Below, piece after piece: positions 63,401-64,000 of a stretch of 64,000 nucleotides of DNA. Both the position numbers and the translations under genes were made by a program. Within the stretch, counting starts at the first letter, position 1; each line of letters starts with the position of its first letter. The notes beneath the pieces were generated by a model. It had not been told where the DNA came from, did not search any database, and worked only from the letters and a program-made list of their open reading frames with translations. The DNA is taken from the NCBI RefSeq assembly GCF_001613205.1, contig NZ_BDBX01000033.1:1-64000 (forward strand), read 5' to 3'. Source of the DNA: Nocardia sienata NBRC 100364 (lineage in GTDB: Bacteria > Actinomycetota > Actinomycetes > Mycobacteriales > Mycobacteriaceae).

Positions 63401-64000
63401 TCGATCGCGGCATCGCGGAATTCCTGTACGCGGTGGCCGGAAGCAGATCCCGGAGCGCGGGATGGCTGAGCAGTACGGCCGCCGGCGGGGCGACAGCGAA
63501 TGACTGGTGGGGTCCGGCGACTTCGGTCTCATCGGCTTCGCCCAGATCGGGTCCGGGGGTATCACGCGTCTGTGGGCTACCTGCGGTGGCATCCGACTGG
63601 GCCGCCGATCCGGTTGTACCGCTCTCTGTGGCCCTGTCCGAGGGCGATACATACTGGCCGGGAGTTGATCCCTCGATGCCGGCCCCCGTGGACCCGCGAT
63701 GTTCGTCCGGCAGATCCGCGAGCACCACTGCCGAGGCCGGGGGCGCGGACTCGTCCAGTTCGAACCAGACCACCTCCGATGCGCCCAAAGCGTGCGTGGC
63801 CGTCCGCTGCGACAAGGCGGTCAGCAGATCGAGCGGCCACCCGGACCTCACCGTCATGCCGGCGCGTTCCACCGATTCGGACGCCGCCCGGCGGCCAACT
63901 GTCTCGACATGCAATACCCGAGCGCCCCGCGGTCCGGTCACCTCGGCGACCAAAATGCCCGGAACTCCGCCATCAACTATGCGGGAGCCCTGCTCCGACA
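57450..64000 (-). CDS. Giant mosaic protein: kinase-like, tandem DUF1023, WhiA-like HTH and sugar-transferase domains (5' truncated by window)
   Basis: At least 2,182 codons; no stop or certain start before the right edge, so the gene continues upstream. Residue numbers count from the edge. Residues 1-200 are an undefined region and a Ser/Thr/Gly-rich linker. About 220-560 is an APH-like kinase fold with HGDIHKDN near 393 and LIDYGLALYGPED. About 665-1000 is a DUF1023 alpha/beta-hydrolase unit in which the nucleophile elbow reads FAYGAAAA (no Ser). About 1160-1500 is a second DUF1023 unit with an intact AHSYGSTTA near 1398. About 1780-1858 closely resembles the C-terminal HTH of WhiA. About 1869-2023 is a bacterial sugar-transferase (phosphoglycosyltransferase) domain with TSLDEWPQL and SGRPLL. 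The tail is disordered. No transmembrane anchor is obvious. Confidence 0.8.
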   Translation of the reverse strand, partial: SEQGSRIVDGGVPGILVAEVTGPRGARVLHVETVGRRAASESVERAGMTVRSGWPLDLLTALSQRTATHALGASEVVWFELDESAPPASAVVLADLPDEHRGSTGAGIEGSTPGQYVSPSDRATESGTTGSAAQSDATAGSPQTRDTPGPDLGEADETEVAGPHQSFAVAPPAAVLLSHPALRDLLPATAYRNSAMPRSIAAALRDAALEYGTPISGSYNDVYMFDFDDHPLSDFVVRIPKEEAETLDFVLWPKEYQTRQALAQAGVRGVDSPLYLALDDHGELEFEIQRRIYGRPVSEISGMEMMRQLREIMQQFSEVAVPQELLPLPEGYPGDGDSVGIYRMLMDHFEQKFRVFNRIEPYRTMFAALGFGESLFDRLESQIPHVRSQRFRFLHGDIHKDNVLERYESRNLESSDRSQGKEYVLIDYGLALYGPEDLEQAIIMHRNPGRVPEFGYYPNDIVPWVFLLDVIRAFIDTVGLMKEAAKPNPDGIRMFQLARYLGNALFAGLNSLGFTVLSYAEIIETALRATSSAPVPETAATGPGRAAMTPSRNEIADALGVSERQVEGAVDPAVAQYGRSGPWVVDRFGTGDSARPSRAAAPDTADRQDLPQSVKAALAGGPITDIDLAYAEDALRRFVPGATVADLFPEDRPDGDVVATARDRATAVARWWHSLDEARREAVLFVHTEVGNVGGIPAADRNTANRRKLDRDLASFLARTPENLGISQTVNSEFGPGEPRKLRRILHARRALAQAELRAKAMHSEVPPPVQLLAYHDDGLEIGFGDLDSALSIAEHVVYSSDLSSIADDVVYVGNHYEATTGRTADARTASKISHRHTAPRRAKIGVQHGRQFSAGIAGFNAGREYAAQLPDGSPTPVNHIFAYGAAAAMVGAAGAHARLSGEVTTVTLSDPRGALPVANAAEFGVDEVNIVETVSRRSPVLGAGVRRVRRRGVGMEFGGQRIIVVPAADPGTSVLGRYLSADPATGVPSSSLTIFADIAANGTALATDPVDPTLGRHASDDPGRSDERGPSLLENPQLTDTARTRRPGILPSSANPWNRRKNPNRQPFLATQVVTPRDVAASFAIVDDGTGKRDLSSDTGSIRNRSHLYAELLPEASKPTSAEEELVRSAFDVGGLVRSPADLVHAEYGDDDVRERSVQRAEANFRWWHQLTSEQREAVRRAVPELGNADGIPFEIRDQVNRLSIARELAAYRARCPEGADIEQWMATQLDAAERRHLRNLVYSHHALGKAELETRSMEPIVPAPPVQVIGYEAQEFGGAGRALVGFGRADSAEVILWQIPGITTTLQRLNDRLTNSWNLYSASARLNPDLGIFSMAWLGYDAPSGGTMMTETVSPQSAIEGGRLMVRDLWGFDTTRRLQSGLPGGSPISLNRLFAHSYGSTTAAWAAYGDRFLDATESTSVVESVAVLGSPGMGPLQHADEFRVEEVYVFSNSEDPVTSLGSNIPGMAGRIAGRGQGMDPAAEVFGGVRARSQYPDTPRFATALRSHRQYFQYIDSIAGIPTEPLGGSALIAVGRGDEVLRAPHRPGPEKPSWLHRTIGSRLVDPEADRTASAAGPAAYRRILAAQEPEPDPTPRGPDTVAIDLDPDAEPPAPPVPGADTDARAGDSAENESEYWTRYWAETDAAIDELIAIDPAAYWYLKYLPRPEPGEPFGADWVSKRGKWFDAMHAEVVEKLKELEIPDKEFGKMGPRELGSIISTLVSWGADKVRETNLEEEFTDKDFLELNRIVKRAPVYSALALLSVTGLSIDNLMRNREAVAEAARVERALELLGDDVPEHLAAAGKLRVEHRHASLEELAQLADPPMSEDEAAEHIRQLLSMADRRAEELGVPDTQSAVTAALLGEAINWQSLFIKQQKTTSDGRIITVWKLRTLPVNEPQRASTRDVNDRISRWARFLRATSLDEWPQLVSILFGKMQYFSGRPLLGHDHDLMREVLTPEEYEFWNRYLKDDLWSALHFPGCRGLAAQSPEYLRARYLAAFIWSRMGSRAAEEYMMKVVDRYLASTVLRESPDLVLGIGKDIVEGGIGFLPEAAQRRLRAAAGPVSAFTGWMAKLLRSAAEGTADIVYPGPQGKPRSDRGRPGPAVPIADLLDGPGESAESMIGGPASADGQRLPAQDTTAPAELSDTGGRDNVGVKPEPSPWSSNRRSTPRSTERPGASE

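Noticed and set aside
57450..64000. Assembly chimera as the explanation for the giant mosaic protein
   Set aside because: The frame is open throughout with consistent codon use and linker-like sequence at the joins, so a real fusion is more likely; long reads would settle it.

Overview
The window is high-GC actinobacterial chromosome, most likely from Nocardia or a close mycolic-acid relative. The evidence is a single-chain type I fatty acid synthase next to a separate acpS, and a gene order that follows Mycobacterium tuberculosis in several blocks: NAD-glutamate dehydrogenase / EttA ATPase / SSB-like protein (as Rv2476c-Rv2478c), and orn / L,D-transpeptidase lipoprotein / DUF3618 protein / bcp / acpS / fas (as Rv2511 to Rv2524c, with insertions). 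The locus numbers are recalled, not searched.

Positions 1-48,750 are mostly core and envelope genes. In order they are: 5' part of a large NAD-GDH, ettA and an SSB paralogue; an LAL-type LuxR regulator, a PLP dehydratase and a CopD-CtaG fusion membrane protein; tRNA-Arg, an SDR, oligoribonuclease and tRNA-His with a terminator; DUF4389 and MscS membrane proteins; a desaturase/ferredoxin-reductase operon (DesA3 type) divergent from a TetR gene with a clear palindromic operator; an MFS protein, tRNA-Lys and an L,D-transpeptidase; an ABC-2 exporter operon; FadH; a lytic-transglycosylase-like secreted protein with a long leader; an acyltransferase-3/SGNH protein; excalibur and DUF3618 proteins; bcp; TetR plus a DrrAB-like exporter; another TetR; an SDR/TetR divergent pair with two operators; then acpS and fas. 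The fas leader holds three related inverted repeats that fit a FasR-type control region.

Synteny with mycobacteria ends at a tRNA-Leu gene (48,670-48,751). Beyond it is an accessory block, almost all on the minus strand, with several AT-richer stretches. Its genes, in transcription order, are: a giant mosaic protein running in from beyond the window's right edge (kinase-like domain, two DUF1023 hydrolase domains, a WhiA-like HTH and a sugar-transferase domain); a broken kinase-like gene; a choline/carnitine acyltransferase homologue whose catalytic His is Glu; an MFS transporter; a PLP enzyme that looks like the O2-dependent L-arginine oxidases MppP/RohP/Ind4; a translationally coupled 2-hydroxyacid-dehydrogenase-fold protein lacking two of three catalytic residues; and a membrane desaturase/hydroxylase. 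I read this as a probable undescribed gene cluster for an arginine-derived metabolite. The oxidase would act on arginine, the coupled reductase-like protein on the imine or keto product, the desaturase and acyltransferase homologues would tailor it, and the MFS protein would export it. Whether the giant protein belongs to the same system or is a neighbouring secreted toxin-like protein cannot be settled from the sequence alone.
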